Source: JBHELB01 sp041859045
Lineage (GTDB): Bacteria > Hydrogenedentota > Hydrogenedentia > Hydrogenedentales > SLHB01
NCBI GenBank assembly: GCA_041859045.1
Contig: JBHELB010000057.1
Span: 1 to 64,000 of the forward strand
Direction: 5' to 3'
Length of the DNA stretch: 64,000 nucleotides
The notes under the pieces are model-generated. The model ran no database searches. It worked only from the letters and a program-made list of their open reading frames with translations, and was not told the origin of the DNA. The position numbers were made by a program, and so were the translations under genes. Positions 46,065 to 55,581 of this stretch are shown here, piece after piece; the stretch's first letter is position 1, and each line of letters begins with the position of its first letter.

Positions 46065-47555
46065 ATGAACAAGGCCAACATTCGTTTGTGGCCGGAACTG
46101 TCCGGCGCCGAGATCAATCCCAACATCTACGGTCATTTTGCCGAACACCTTGGCCGCTGCGTATATGAAGGCATCTGGGTGGGGGAACGCTCGCGCATCC
46201 CGAACGAGAATGGAATGCGCCTGGACGTGTTGGCCGCGCTCAAGCAACTGCGCGCGCCCGTCATGCGCTGGCCGGGCGGATGCTTTGCGGACGACTACCA
46301 CTGGCGCGACGGCATCGGCCCGCGCAGCCAGCGCCCGAAGACGGTCAATATCTGGTGGCATCAAACCGAACCCAACGAGTTTGGCACGGACGAGTTCATG
46401 GCTTTCTGCCGCGCGGTGGGCTGCGAACCCTACCTCGCGGCGAACGTGGGCAGCGGTACCCCCGACGAAGCCCGGGCTTGGGTCGAATACTGCAATTTCG
46501 AGGGCGAGTCGACGCTCACCGCCCAGCGCGCCGCGAACGGTTCGCCCGAACCCTACGGCGTGAAGTATTGGGGCGTGGGCAACGAGAACTGGGGCTGCGG
46601 CGGACGTTTCTCGGCGGAGAACTATGCGCAGGAATTTATCCGCTTCGCGAGCTATATCTCCGCAATGGATCCACGCGCTCAGCGCGTGGCGGCGGGAACG
46701 GGAGTCGATCTCGCGAACCCGATCCTGGCCCGGTGGAACCACGAATTTTGCGATGCGATGATCCACCAGGATTTGATCGATCATCTCTCTATACACGCCT
46801 ATTTCAAGCGCGGCGCAGGCGCGGGATTTTCCGACTCGGAATTCGTCGCGTTGTTTGGGGATCTCTTGACGCTCGAACGGGAACTGCAACAGACCGACCG
46901 TTTGCTGGGGTTCTCTTATCCGGATAAGAAAGTCGGTCTTATCATCGACGAGTGGGGCGTGTGGCATCCCGAAGCGGTCGTCGAGAACGGACTCGAACAG
47001 CCCAATACTTTGCGTGACGCCCTGTTCGCCGGGGCCACACTGAACCTCTTTAACCGCTACGCGCACCGCATCACGATGGCGAATATCGCGCAGACCGTGA
47101 ACGTGCTGCAATGCGTGGCGCTCACCGACGGCGCGCGCATGGTGCTCACGCCCACCTACCACATTTTCGACATGATGCGTCCCCATATGGGCGCGCGTCT
47201 ATTGACCCAAGAAGTGGACTCGCCGCAAACCGACGTGCATCCCGTTGGACTGCATCGGAAATACCCCATGCCGTTCCTGAGCGTAAGCGCATCGATCTCA
47301 GGTAAGAAAGTGTTTCTGACTGTGACGAATCAAAACCCGCACGAAGCCATTGAGGCCACCATCGATCTGCGCGGCGCGGCAATCGGCCAAGTGAGCGGAC
47401 GTGTGCTCACGGCGGACAACCCGCGCACTCAGAATACCTTCGACGAACCCAAGGCGGTGACGCCGAAGCGCGTGAAAGTGGAGGCCCCGCAAGGAACGCT
47501 GACGCATGTGTTCCCGGCGCATTCGTTCACGTCGCTGTCGCTGACGCTCGCGTAG
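46065..47555 (+). CDS. GH51 alpha-L-arabinofuranosidase
   Basis: 496 aa, normal for GH51. The family start GAEINPNIYGHFAEHLGRCVYEG, MRWPGGCFADDYHWRDGIGP, acid/base Glu174 in GVGNENWG and nucleophile Glu296 in IIDEWGVW are all intact. It has no signal peptide, so it acts in the cytoplasm on imported arabino-oligosaccharides. GGGAGAGGG precedes the ATG. With the GH172 protein at the left edge it hints at arabinose-containing glycan use. Confidence 0.95.
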   Translation: MNKANIRLWPELSGAEINPNIYGHFAEHLGRCVYEGIWVGERSRIPNENGMRLDVLAALKQLRAPVMRWPGGCFADDYHWRDGIGPRSQRPKTVNIWWHQTEPNEFGTDEFMAFCRAVGCEPYLAANVGSGTPDEARAWVEYCNFEGESTLTAQRAANGSPEPYGVKYWGVGNENWGCGGRFSAENYAQEFIRFASYISAMDPRAQRVAAGTGVDLANPILARWNHEFCDAMIHQDLIDHLSIHAYFKRGAGAGFSDSEFVALFGDLLTLERELQQTDRLLGFSYPDKKVGLIIDEWGVWHPEAVVENGLEQPNTLRDALFAGATLNLFNRYAHRITMANIAQTVNVLQCVALTDGARMVLTPTYHIFDMMRPHMGARLLTQEVDSPQTDVHPVGLHRKYPMPFLSVSASISGKKVFLTVTNQNPHEAIEATIDLRGAAIGQVSGRVLTADNPRTQNTFDEPKAVTPKRVKVEAPQGTLTHVFPAHSFTSLSLTLA

Positions 47556-47558
47556 CGC

Positions 47559-48563
47559 ATGGGCCGATCGCCTCTCGTCTCCGTGCTGCTGCCGTGCCGC
47601 GACGCCGAGGCCACACTGGCCGAGGCCCTCGCGTCGTTACAGGCGCAGACGTTTTTGGACTGGGAGACGATCGTTGTCGACGATGGCTCGCGCGACGCTT
47701 CGGCGGACATTGCCGAGACGTTTTCGTCGCAAGACCGGCGCATTCGCGTAATTCGGGCCAATCCTCACGGAATTGTGGCGGCATTACAGCGTGCGGCGGG
47801 CGAGGCCCAGGGCGAGTACCTGGCGCGTATGGATGCCGACGACGTCGCCTTGCCCGAGCGTTTGGCCCGGCAGCTCGCGCTGATGCGTGCCGACCCCGCG
47901 CTGGCCCTCTGCGGGACGGGAATCCGCACGATGGGCGACCGCGTCGGCCTTGGCCGCACACGCTATGAGGCATGGCTCAATGCTCTGGTCTCGCACGAGG
48001 ATATCACCCGCGAACTATTTGTCGAGTGCCCGCTCGCGCACCCCACGTTTTTCATACGCCGCACGGCGTATGACAGTGTGGGCGGCTACCTCGACCCCGG
48101 TTGGGCCGAGGACTACGACCTTTGCCTTCGGTTATTTGTCCACGGCGGGCGCTTTGGCAAAGTTCCAGAGCCGTTGCTGCACTGGCGCGAGGCCCCCGGA
48201 AGGCTTTCCATGCGCGACGCGCGGTACGCCGAGGCCGCTTTTCGGCACGCCAAGCGCCACTATCTATGGCTGACCTATCTCCGCGACCGGCCCTATTTTC
48301 ACCAATGGGGCGCTGGCGAAGTCGGCAAGCGCTGGCTCCGGGAGTGGGGAAGCGCCGGGCCCGCGGCGGTCGTGGACATCAACCCCGCCAAGATCGGTCG
48401 GCGTATTCATGGGGTTCGCGTGATTCTCCCCGAGGAACTTCCTGCCCCCGGCGATACATTTATCCTCGTGGCTGTGGGTGCGCCAGGCGCCCGCGAGGAG
48501 ATCCGCGCCTGGTTCGAACCGCGGGGGTACCGGGAATTAGCCGACTATCTTTTCCTGGCGTAG
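47559..48563 (+). CDS. GT2 family glycosyltransferase with C-terminal Rossmann-like domain
   Basis: 334 aa. The GT-A start SVLLPCRDAEATLAEALAS, the DGS motif VVDDGSRD and the metal-binding DAD (RMDADDVALP, about residues 89-92) are present; DYDLCLRLF marks the acceptor side. The last about 85 residues (WGAGEVGKRWLREW, VVDINPAKIGRRIHG) form a nucleotide-binding-like domain seen in some GT2 proteins. It starts 3 bp after the GH51 stop with no clear ribosome site, so translation may be coupled. Confidence 0.88.
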   Translation: MGRSPLVSVLLPCRDAEATLAEALASLQAQTFLDWETIVVDDGSRDASADIAETFSSQDRRIRVIRANPHGIVAALQRAAGEAQGEYLARMDADDVALPERLARQLALMRADPALALCGTGIRTMGDRVGLGRTRYEAWLNALVSHEDITRELFVECPLAHPTFFIRRTAYDSVGGYLDPGWAEDYDLCLRLFVHGGRFGKVPEPLLHWREAPGRLSMRDARYAEAAFRHAKRHYLWLTYLRDRPYFHQWGAGEVGKRWLREWGSAGPAAVVDINPAKIGRRIHGVRVILPEELPAPGDTFILVAVGAPGAREEIRAWFEPRGYRELADYLFLA

Positions 48564-48617
48564 GTGTAAACTTCTGGACAACGCTCTTCGTTACTCCAAA
48601 TGAAGCAGGAAGGGGCA

Positions 48618-49193
48618 ATGGACATCTCGGGGCTGGGCGACGACGACCTGGCGCTGGCGTTACAGGCTGGCGACGGCCGGGCCTTTGACGTCCTGGTGCG
48701 GCGTCACCAGGGGCGCGTCTATGGCATCGCCTACCGGATGACCGGCCGCAGGGAAGATGCTCTGGACGTGAGCCAGGATGTTTTTCTGAAGATTTTTCAC
48801 CGAATCGACGCCTGGCAACCCCGAGCGGGCGGTTTTTTGCCCTGGATGTTGCGGATGACGACGAATCAGTCCATCGACGCGCTCCGGCGACGCAAGCGCC
48901 GGGCCTGCGACCCGCTGGACGAAGTTGAGAACAAGGCGGTTCCCCTCGAGCCTTCTGTTGCCGGGGATCCCGCACAGTCCGCGCGCGCAGAGGAAATCGA
49001 GGCGCGCATTCAGCGCGCGTTGCAGGAACTGTCCGGGGCGCAACGGGCCGTATTCGTGATGCGGCACTATGAGGGGTTGGCATTGGCCGATATCGCCGGA
49101 GTCCTTGGGTGCAGCACCGGTAGTGTGAAAGTCCATTTATTCCGTGCGCTGCGACGGCTGCAAAAGGAACTGGGCGATTTGTATGCGGAGTAA
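48618..49193 (+). CDS. ECF-type RNA polymerase sigma factor
   Basis: 191 aa from the ATG preceded by GGAAGGGG. Region 2 (RVYGIAYRMTGRREDALDVSQDVFLKIF and WMLRMTTNQSIDALRRRKRR) and region 4 (GAQRAVFVMRHYEGLALADIAGVLGCSTGSVKVHLFRALRRL) are complete. It resembles RpoE/SigW-like ECF factors. The next gene, 32 bp on, encodes a membrane protein that could be its anti-sigma factor. The pair sits directly upstream of the T2SS operon. Confidence 0.93.
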   Translation: MDISGLGDDDLALALQAGDGRAFDVLVRRHQGRVYGIAYRMTGRREDALDVSQDVFLKIFHRIDAWQPRAGGFLPWMLRMTTNQSIDALRRRKRRACDPLDEVENKAVPLEPSVAGDPAQSARAEEIEARIQRALQELSGAQRAVFVMRHYEGLALADIAGVLGCSTGSVKVHLFRALRRLQKELGDLYAE

Positions 49194-49225
49194 CGACTGA
49201 AATCGGGACAACGGGAGATCTGGGG

Positions 49226-50269
49226 ATGCTCGGTAGACACAGAATGCGGAAGTTGCTGGCGGCCTCGCTCTATGAGGCGCTTCCTGAGGCCGAGGGCAAG
49301 AAGCTCGACGCGGCCTTGGCCCGCGATGTTACGTTGCGCAACGAGCGAGACCAACTGCAACGTCTCGTGAGGGCGGTCCCACGGCACTCGCCTGAGCCAG
49401 AAGTGGATGTCCTGGCGCTGGTCCAGCGACGCCTGCGCGAAGCCGACTCGCCGGCCCGCGCGCCTAGAAGGCTTGCCCTGGCCGGGGCGATGGGGGGCGT
49501 GGTTCTCCTGCTTGCCACAGTCGGCGTGTGGTATGCGGCGTTCTCGAGTCAACCCACTGAAAACGCTACGGTTAACGTGGCAAGAGCGGCCTCTCCTGTC
49601 GCTCAGGCGGTCGAGACCGCACACAAACTTGTATACAAAGGGCAATACACCCCTGCATACCGCGCGCTTGCGGCGGCGCTTGACGCTACCTCTGACGATC
49701 CCGCCGCTCCCGAGGCCCAGGTCATGTTGGCGCGGATTGCTTTCGAGAACCTGAAGTGGTATCCGGAGGCCGATCGTGCCTACGAGAAGTTTCTTAGATT
49801 GTACCCCGACGTCTACAGCGCTTCTCCGGACCGTAAACTCATCTGGGAGCGCCACGAACTCCTGACCGAAGCGGCCCGGGTGAACTATGCTTCCCTGATG
49901 GAGCTGGATTCGGCCGAGCAGGCCCGGGGGAGTGACGCGTTGCCTCGTTTTGAGCGGGTGATGGCGCGTTACCCGCAGACCTTAGCGGCGGCTCGGGCGG
50001 CCCAGGGCAGTGCCCAGGTCATTTTGACGGAAAAGGGCGGTCTGACGGCGGTCGAGGCGCTGCGCGAGGCGCGGACGCGTTGCACCAATCCGGTGGCGGT
50101 GGCGCAGCTCAGCCTGGAGATGGGGCACATTTACGCCAACCAACTCCAGGATCGTGTGGCGGCGCGGACGCTTTACGAGGAAGCCGCGAAGGTGCCGGAA
50201 CTGGCGCAGGTCGCCGAGGCTTCCCTTGAGCGCATCGCTGCGGAAGCGCTTCCCGCACAGGGCTCCTAG
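49226..50269 (+). CDS. Single-pass membrane protein with TPR-like domain, possible anti-sigma factor
   Basis: 347 aa. The cytoplasmic N-terminus (1-84) is helical and charged (MRKLLAASLYEALPEAEGKKL, LQRLVRAVPR), similar in position and layout to anti-sigma domains but without a HxxxCxxC zinc motif. One helix spans about 88-108. The outer part has TPR-like helices (AHKLVYKGQYTPAYRALAAAL; WYPEADRAYEKFLRLYPDVY). Coding next to an ECF sigma factor supports an anti-sigma role, but this is inference. Confidence 0.75.
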   Translation: MLGRHRMRKLLAASLYEALPEAEGKKLDAALARDVTLRNERDQLQRLVRAVPRHSPEPEVDVLALVQRRLREADSPARAPRRLALAGAMGGVVLLLATVGVWYAAFSSQPTENATVNVARAASPVAQAVETAHKLVYKGQYTPAYRALAAALDATSDDPAAPEAQVMLARIAFENLKWYPEADRAYEKFLRLYPDVYSASPDRKLIWERHELLTEAARVNYASLMELDSAEQARGSDALPRFERVMARYPQTLAAARAAQGSAQVILTEKGGLTAVEALREARTRCTNPVAVAQLSLEMGHIYANQLQDRVAARTLYEEAAKVPELAQVAEASLERIAAEALPAQGS

Positions 50270-50374
50270 ACCCCGCGTCCCAGATCTTCTGTGCGTCCCG
50301 GGTGGTTTGCTCCCGGCGGCGCGATATGTTAACATGTTGAAAATAAAAGGGTTCTTGCTGTTTGGAGACGAAGC

Positions 50375-52123
50375 GTGGCCGCGAAATCCGGATTTGAGCG
50401 TCAGTTGCTTCAGGATGGCCTGATCGATCAGGAACGCCTGGCCCGTGCCCGCGCGGATGCGGAAAAGAACGGGACGAGTTTGGCGGATGTCCTGGTCGAA
50501 GGCGGCCACATTCCCGCGGAAGACGTCTACCGCGCCCTGGCCCGGTTCTGTGAAATGCGCTTCGTGGTCCCTTCGAAGATGGAAATTCCCGAGACCTTGG
50601 CCGCGCGGGCCCAGGCTCGTTTCGCCACACACTACGATTTTGTGCCGGTCGAGGACCGTAACGGAATGTTGGTCGTGGCGGTAAGCGATCCGCTCAATAC
50701 CCAACTGCTCGACGATATCCGCGTGGCGTTGCGTCAGCGCATCGAGGTTGTTGTGGCCACGCCCGACGAAATCCGGCGGGTGATGAAGAACCTGTACGGC
50801 GTCGGGGCGGACACCGTCGAGCGCATTTTGAGCGATCAGGATTCCGTCGCGGCGATGGTGGCGCTCGATGCCGGGGGAATGACTTCGAACCTCGGCGACG
50901 AAAATATCGACGCCTCCATCATCAAGTTCGTCAACGAACTGCTGGCCGAGGCGATTCAGGTTCAGGCCACCGATATTCACATGGAGCCTTTCGAGGACCA
51001 ACTCCGCGTACGTTACCGCATTGACGGCGTGCTGCATGCCGTGCCGACGCCCGCGTCGATCCGCGGGTTTCACCTGGCGATCGTGTCGCGCATCAAGATC
51101 ATGGCGAACTTGAACATCGCCGAAAAGCGCCTGCCCCAGGACGGCAAGATTCTCGCCACACTGGGCGACAGCTCCTACGATCTGCGCGTGTCGATTTTGC
51201 CCACGCCCCACGGCGAGACGGTGAACGTGCGCGTGCTGAGCCGCGCGTCGATGTTTTTGACGCTCGATCAACTCGGGTTCATGCCCGAGGACCTCAAGCA
51301 GTTCAACACGTTCATCTCCCGTCCGCACGGCATGATTCTGGTCACCGGTCCGACGGGTAGCGGCAAGACCACCACCCTATACGCCGCGCTGAACAAACTC
51401 AACCGGCTTGAGCACAAGATCATCACGATCGAAGACCCCATCGAATACCAGCTCAAGGGCATTACGCAGATGCAGGTGTTGCCGCAGATCGGCTTCGATT
51501 TCGCGCGCGGCCTACGCAGTATGCTGCGCCACGACCCAGATATCATGATGGTGGGCGAGGTTCGCGACTACGAGACGGCCGAGATGGCGATCCGTTCGAG
51601 TTTGACGGGTCACCTTGTCTTCAGCACCTTGCACACCAACGACGCCGCAGGCGCCGTCACGCGCCTGGTCGATATGGGCGTCGAGCCGTTTCTGATCGCC
51701 AGCACCATGATCGCATCCATCGCCCAGCGCCTGGTGCGCCGCATTTGTCCGCGGTGCGCGGAGTCCTATATGCCGGAACAGGCGATTCTCGACGAACTGC
51801 ATATCCCGGCGGATGAACTCGCGGGCGCGAAGTTCATGCGCGGGCGCGGTTGCGAAGCCTGCCGTCACACCGGTTACAAGGGACGTCTGGCGATCTACGA
51901 GATACTTCCTTTCACCAACACCGTGAAAGACATGACCGTGCGGCGATGTCCCTCGACGGAGATTAAACGGTTCGGTATGCAGCACGGCATGCGCACACTG
52001 CGTCAATCGGGCTGGATACGTGTGCGTGCGGGCGAGACGTCCATCGAAGAAATTCTGCGCGTGACCGCCGATACCGACATGGTCGACGCACTCGAGACTG
52101 GTGATGCCTCAGTACCGGTATGA
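50375..52123 (+). CDS. gspE: Type II secretion/type IV pilus assembly ATPase GspE
   Basis: 582 aa, GTG start with GGAG 7 nt upstream. The N-terminal MshEN/GspE-N domain (1-150) is followed by the ATPase core: Walker A GPTGSGKTT (325-333), Asp box EDPIEYQLKGITQMQV, Walker B MMVGEVRD and His box GHLVFSTLHTNDA. A tetracysteine zinc motif (CPRC, then CEAC) follows, as in GspE/PilB. It drives pseudopilus assembly. First gene of the secretion operon; overlaps gspF by 20 bp. Confidence 0.94.
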   Translation: MAAKSGFERQLLQDGLIDQERLARARADAEKNGTSLADVLVEGGHIPAEDVYRALARFCEMRFVVPSKMEIPETLAARAQARFATHYDFVPVEDRNGMLVVAVSDPLNTQLLDDIRVALRQRIEVVVATPDEIRRVMKNLYGVGADTVERILSDQDSVAAMVALDAGGMTSNLGDENIDASIIKFVNELLAEAIQVQATDIHMEPFEDQLRVRYRIDGVLHAVPTPASIRGFHLAIVSRIKIMANLNIAEKRLPQDGKILATLGDSSYDLRVSILPTPHGETVNVRVLSRASMFLTLDQLGFMPEDLKQFNTFISRPHGMILVTGPTGSGKTTTLYAALNKLNRLEHKIITIEDPIEYQLKGITQMQVLPQIGFDFARGLRSMLRHDPDIMMVGEVRDYETAEMAIRSSLTGHLVFSTLHTNDAAGAVTRLVDMGVEPFLIASTMIASIAQRLVRRICPRCAESYMPEQAILDELHIPADELAGAKFMRGRGCEACRHTGYKGRLAIYEILPFTNTVKDMTVRRCPSTEIKRFGMQHGMRTLRQSGWIRVRAGETSIEEILRVTADTDMVDALETGDASVPV

Positions 52124-53318
52124 GGTCAAGCGCGCCCCGGGCCAGAAGGCGACGGGCGTGATCGAGGCCGACAGTCAGCGCGCGGCGGTGGCGCGCTTGC
52201 GCGACATGGGGTATTTTCCCATCCGCGTCGAAGAGAGCCTGGGCGAAGAGACAAAAGAGGTCATCAAGCAAAGTTTTGGACGGGTGCGGCTCAAAGATCG
52301 CAACGTTTTTTTCCGCCAACTCGCGAACCTATGCGAATCGGGCATGCCGATTACCCGCGCGCTGACCACACTGACCCAACAGACCGAAAACAAGAAGATG
52401 GCCGCGATCATCGACCAACTTCGGGCTGAGGTTCTTAAGGGCAGCACTTTCGTCGAGGCGCTCGAACGGCATCCCAAGGTGTTCCCCGCGATGCACGTTA
52501 GTCTGATCCGCGCGGGCGAGACCGGCGGCATGCTCGAGGACGTGCTCTGGCGCATCGTCGCGATTGGCGAGCAGGATGAGGAACTGCGCGGCAAGGCCCT
52601 GTCGGCAATGATCTACCCGCTCTTTTTGCTGTGCATTGGAACGATTGCCATTTTCATTCTGGTCTCCTTCGTTTTCCCGAAGTTCATGGTCATTATCACC
52701 GAGTTCAACACCGCTCTTCCCTGGCCGACCCGCATCGTGATGGGGCTATGCAATTTTATGGGCTCGTTCTGGTGGGCCGTGCTGGCCGTGATCGGCGGAA
52801 TTTTGGCCTCCGCGATGGCCTACGTCCGGCGCCCCGAGGGGCGGCGTCAGTTCGATTTCCTGATGCTCCGTCTTCCGGTGATCTCCGGCGTGGTGGTGCG
52901 CTACGAGATGGCCAAGTTCGCGCGGACCCTCGGCACCTTGCTCGACAACGGCGTGCCGATATTGAACGCCCTGCGCATTACCGCCGAAGCGCTGGGCAAT
53001 CGGGCCGTCGCCGAGGAAGTGGAGATGGTGCACGGACGCGTATCCGAAGGCGACAGCATCAGCGACAGCTTGCAGAAGTGCAAGACGTTCCCGCCGATGG
53101 TGATCAGCATGTTCGCCGTGGGCGAGGAAAGCGGCCGCCTGGGCGCGGTTACGAAACGGTTGGCCGATGCGTACGATATGGAAGCCGACCGCGCGGTTCG
53201 GGCCATGGCATCATTGCTCGAACCCGTGATGATAGTGGTGATGGGGGTGGTGATAGGTTTCTTGGTAATTGCGATGTTGCTGCCGTTGCTCACATTGAGC
53301 TCGATGGCAAACGTATAG
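52104..53318 (+). CDS. gspF: Type II secretion inner-membrane platform protein GspF
   Basis: 404 aa. Two GspF repeats with the motif FFRQLANLCESGMPITRAL / FARTLGTLLDNGVPILNAL, and three hydrophobic helices (about 170-195, 215-245, and near the C-terminus around 370-395). The basic N-terminal domain has AVARLRDMGYFPI. It connects GspE to the pseudopilins. ATG is inside the end of gspE. Confidence 0.94.
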   Translation: MPQYRYEVKRAPGQKATGVIEADSQRAAVARLRDMGYFPIRVEESLGEETKEVIKQSFGRVRLKDRNVFFRQLANLCESGMPITRALTTLTQQTENKKMAAIIDQLRAEVLKGSTFVEALERHPKVFPAMHVSLIRAGETGGMLEDVLWRIVAIGEQDEELRGKALSAMIYPLFLLCIGTIAIFILVSFVFPKFMVIITEFNTALPWPTRIVMGLCNFMGSFWWAVLAVIGGILASAMAYVRRPEGRRQFDFLMLRLPVISGVVVRYEMAKFARTLGTLLDNGVPILNALRITAEALGNRAVAEEVEMVHGRVSEGDSISDSLQKCKTFPPMVISMFAVGEESGRLGAVTKRLADAYDMEADRAVRAMASLLEPVMIVVMGVVIGFLVIAMLLPLLTLSSMANV

Positions 53319-53358
53319 CGAAGCAGGCGTTTGGGCGCTTCGAAGTGAGGAAGGAAGC

Positions 53359-53772
53359 ATGAAGAACAGAGCAATGCGAGGCAACGAGGGGTTCACTCTG
53401 ATCGAATTGATCCTGGTGACGGTGATCATCGGCATCCTGGCGGGAGCGGTCGTGCTGTCGTTCCGGGGCGAAGGCGAGAAGACCCGCCTTACGCGCGCAC
53501 GCGCGGATATCGAGCGTTTGATGGACGCGATCGATATGTACGCCATCGATCACAACGACAAATACCCTGGTTCGCTCGGGGAATTGACGACCGGTTCCAA
53601 GACCTATCTTCGTCGTATGCAGAAAGACCCCTGGGGCGGGGAGTACCTCTATAAAGCCCCAGGCGGAAACAACCGACCGTTCGACGTCTGGTCGGCGGGA
53701 CCGGACAAAACCCCCAATAACGCGGACGACATCACCAGTTGGGCCGAAAACAAACCCGCCGCACAGGAATAG
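53359..53772 (+). CDS. gspG: Major pseudopilin GspG
   Basis: 137 aa. Prepilin leader ends at Gly (GNEG-FTLIELILVTVIIGIL); Glu at +5 of the mature protein is present. The C-terminal part has the GspG hallmark DPWGGEYLYKAPG and a Ca-binding-like loop SAGPDKTPNNADDI. It builds the shaft of the pseudopilus. The prepilin peptidase that would process it is not in the window. Confidence 0.95.
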   Translation: MKNRAMRGNEGFTLIELILVTVIIGILAGAVVLSFRGEGEKTRLTRARADIERLMDAIDMYAIDHNDKYPGSLGELTTGSKTYLRRMQKDPWGGEYLYKAPGGNNRPFDVWSAGPDKTPNNADDITSWAENKPAAQE

Positions 53773-53793
53773 CGCGGAGAGGGGCGGTTCGAC

Positions 53794-54303
53794 ATGAGGC
53801 GCACTGCATCGGAACGACGGACCGCAGGCGGATTCACGCTGATCGAGTTGATCGTCGTGATGATGATCATCGCGATTCTCGCGGCCGGAATCACGCCGAT
53901 GTTTCGCGATTCCATGGTCGAGCTTAAGAACCGGCGCGTGGTGTCCGATATGCTCGCGACGATGAAATACGCGCAAGAACGTGCGATCGCCGATGGCCGC
54001 GAATACCGTTTCTGCGTCGATCCCGTCGATGGCCGCTACTGGGTGGAACAGTTCACCAAGCGAATCGGCTCCGACAAGCGCTTTGCGCCCGTTACGGAAG
54101 GTCTCCTTCGGCCCGCGCGCCTTCCCGACAACGCCCGCTTTGCACAGGTGGAAGCGCAATCCATTCCCGGCACCCGCGCGAAGCAGATCTCGTTTTACCC
54201 CAGTGGCTCCTGCGATTTCGCCAGTTTCACCGTGTTGATCGGACGTGAACGCGTCACGGTCGACACCAAAGGCCGGGTTGGCCAACTCAAGGTGCGCACA
54301 TGA
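53794..54303 (+). CDS. gspH: Minor pseudopilin GspH
   Basis: 169 aa. Leader ending TAGG, then FTLIELIVVMMIIAILAAG with Glu at +5. The GspH/FimT-like head starts MKYAQERAIADGREYRF. Stop overlaps the gspI start (ATGA). Basic leader of about 13 residues. Confidence 0.85.
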   Translation: MRRTASERRTAGGFTLIELIVVMMIIAILAAGITPMFRDSMVELKNRRVVSDMLATMKYAQERAIADGREYRFCVDPVDGRYWVEQFTKRIGSDKRFAPVTEGLLRPARLPDNARFAQVEAQSIPGTRAKQISFYPSGSCDFASFTVLIGRERVTVDTKGRVGQLKVRT

Positions 54304-54830
54304 AGCGACGCACGGCGCAGATTCGCGGGGGATACATTCTCTTCGAGGCGATTGCGGCGCTGGCCGTGCTCAGTATTGGCCTGTTCGGCGTGCAGGCCGC
54401 GATTCGTCAGGCGACGATTACCCGTGCGCAAGCCGTCGATTTCACCTGTGCGCGATTCCTGCTCGAGCAGGTGATGTCCGAGGCCGAGATTCAGCCTCGG
54501 CTGCTGCCCGGCGAGACGGAAGGACAATTCTCGGGCGAGTTCGAGCGTTTTCGCTGGAAACGCGAGATCCGCGAGACGGCGTTCAGAGGTCCGGACGTTC
54601 CGATGCCGCCAGAAGACACAGCTGCTGTCAACGCTCCGGGCGCGGGGCGCGTTCCCCCTGTTACAGAGCGCCCACGAATGAAGTATAAAGTTCCAACGTT
54701 GGGGGTTGCCCGAGTAACGATTATGTGGGAGCGCGCGGGGCGCTCTTTCGAGGCAAGTGCCGAGACCGTCTTCAACCCGGACAAGTTGATTTCGCCACAG
54801 ACGAGGGATGACCGTGCGCCCGCTCAATAA
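54300..54830 (+). CDS. gspI: Minor pseudopilin GspI
   Basis: 176 aa. Leader ending RGG, then YILFEAIAALAVLSIGLFG: Tyr instead of the usual Phe at +1, Glu at +5 kept. The helix continues QAAIRQATITRAQAVDFTCARFLLEQVM, the GspI pattern. It overlaps gspJ by 23 bp. Longer than typical GspI (about 120-130 aa), with a Pro-rich insertion around residues 98-120. Confidence 0.82.
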   Translation: MKRRTAQIRGGYILFEAIAALAVLSIGLFGVQAAIRQATITRAQAVDFTCARFLLEQVMSEAEIQPRLLPGETEGQFSGEFERFRWKREIRETAFRGPDVPMPPEDTAAVNAPGAGRVPPVTERPRMKYKVPTLGVARVTIMWERAGRSFEASAETVFNPDKLISPQTRDDRAPAQ

Positions 54831-55581
54831 AGCAGGGTTTACCCTGGTGGAATTGCTTGTCGCGACGACGATGATCTCCGTCGTAATGGTGATGGTGTAT
54901 TCCTCGTTCAACTCGTCGCTGAAGATGTGGCGTTCCGGGGATCGCAGCGTGGCGGCGTATCAAGACGCGCGCATCGCGCTTACGCTTATGACGCGGGAGC
55001 TTCAAAGCATGTTGCCGACGGCGATGCACCTGTTCGAAGGCGAATCCGACTCGTTTCAGTTCTACGAAGTGGCCACCCCGCTCTACCCAGGGTCGGGCGA
55101 CGGCCCGCGCACGCTTTGGGTGAGATACTCGTTGCGACCCTTGCCGGGCGGAAAAGGGAAATCGCTGATGCGCCAGGAAGCGCCCGTCGAAGGGGCGCTG
55201 CCGCTGCGGAATCCCAACGAGAAAACCGGCGAAACGAAAGAAGACAAGGGGCGCACGCGCTTGGGCAAGAAGCGCGAGTTCGAGTTGGCTTCAGGAGTTT
55301 CGGGACTTAAAATCCACTATCTCTGGATGCCGGCTATGGATGAAGGTGAGGTATTAGGAATGCTCGTCGGAGAGCGAAAGTTCGAGTTCGTCGAGCCGAT
55401 CGAGGAGAAAGACAACGTCAAAGGACGCGGCCGCCCGCAGGGAGTGCGCGTCGAGCTGACTATGCTGGATGAACGCGCCGCAGACGGAAAGACGACGTTT
55501 ACGAGCACGGTGGTTTTCCGTGGACCTACCGCCCCGGTGCCGCCGGGACTCGAGGCCGGTCCCGGGAGGGACCGCCGATGA
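54808..55581 (+). CDS. gspJ: Minor pseudopilin GspJ
   Basis: 257 aa. Leader ending NKAG, then FTLVELLVATTMISVVMVM with Glu at +5. The GspJ-like part DARIALTLMTRELQSMLPT follows, with a beta-rich head and a charged insert (NEKTGETKEDKGRTRLGKKREFE). Part of the I-J-K tip complex. Stop overlaps gspK start. Confidence 0.87.
   Translation: MTVRPLNKAGFTLVELLVATTMISVVMVMVYSSFNSSLKMWRSGDRSVAAYQDARIALTLMTRELQSMLPTAMHLFEGESDSFQFYEVATPLYPGSGDGPRTLWVRYSLRPLPGGKGKSLMRQEAPVEGALPLRNPNEKTGETKEDKGRTRLGKKREFELASGVSGLKIHYLWMPAMDEGEVLGMLVGERKFEFVEPIEEKDNVKGRGRPQGVRVELTMLDERAADGKTTFTSTVVFRGPTAPVPPGLEAGPGRDRR

Noticed and set aside
50270..50374. Separate promoter for gspE
   Set aside because: TATGTT and TTAACA-like bits occur, but no -35 box at suitable spacing was found.
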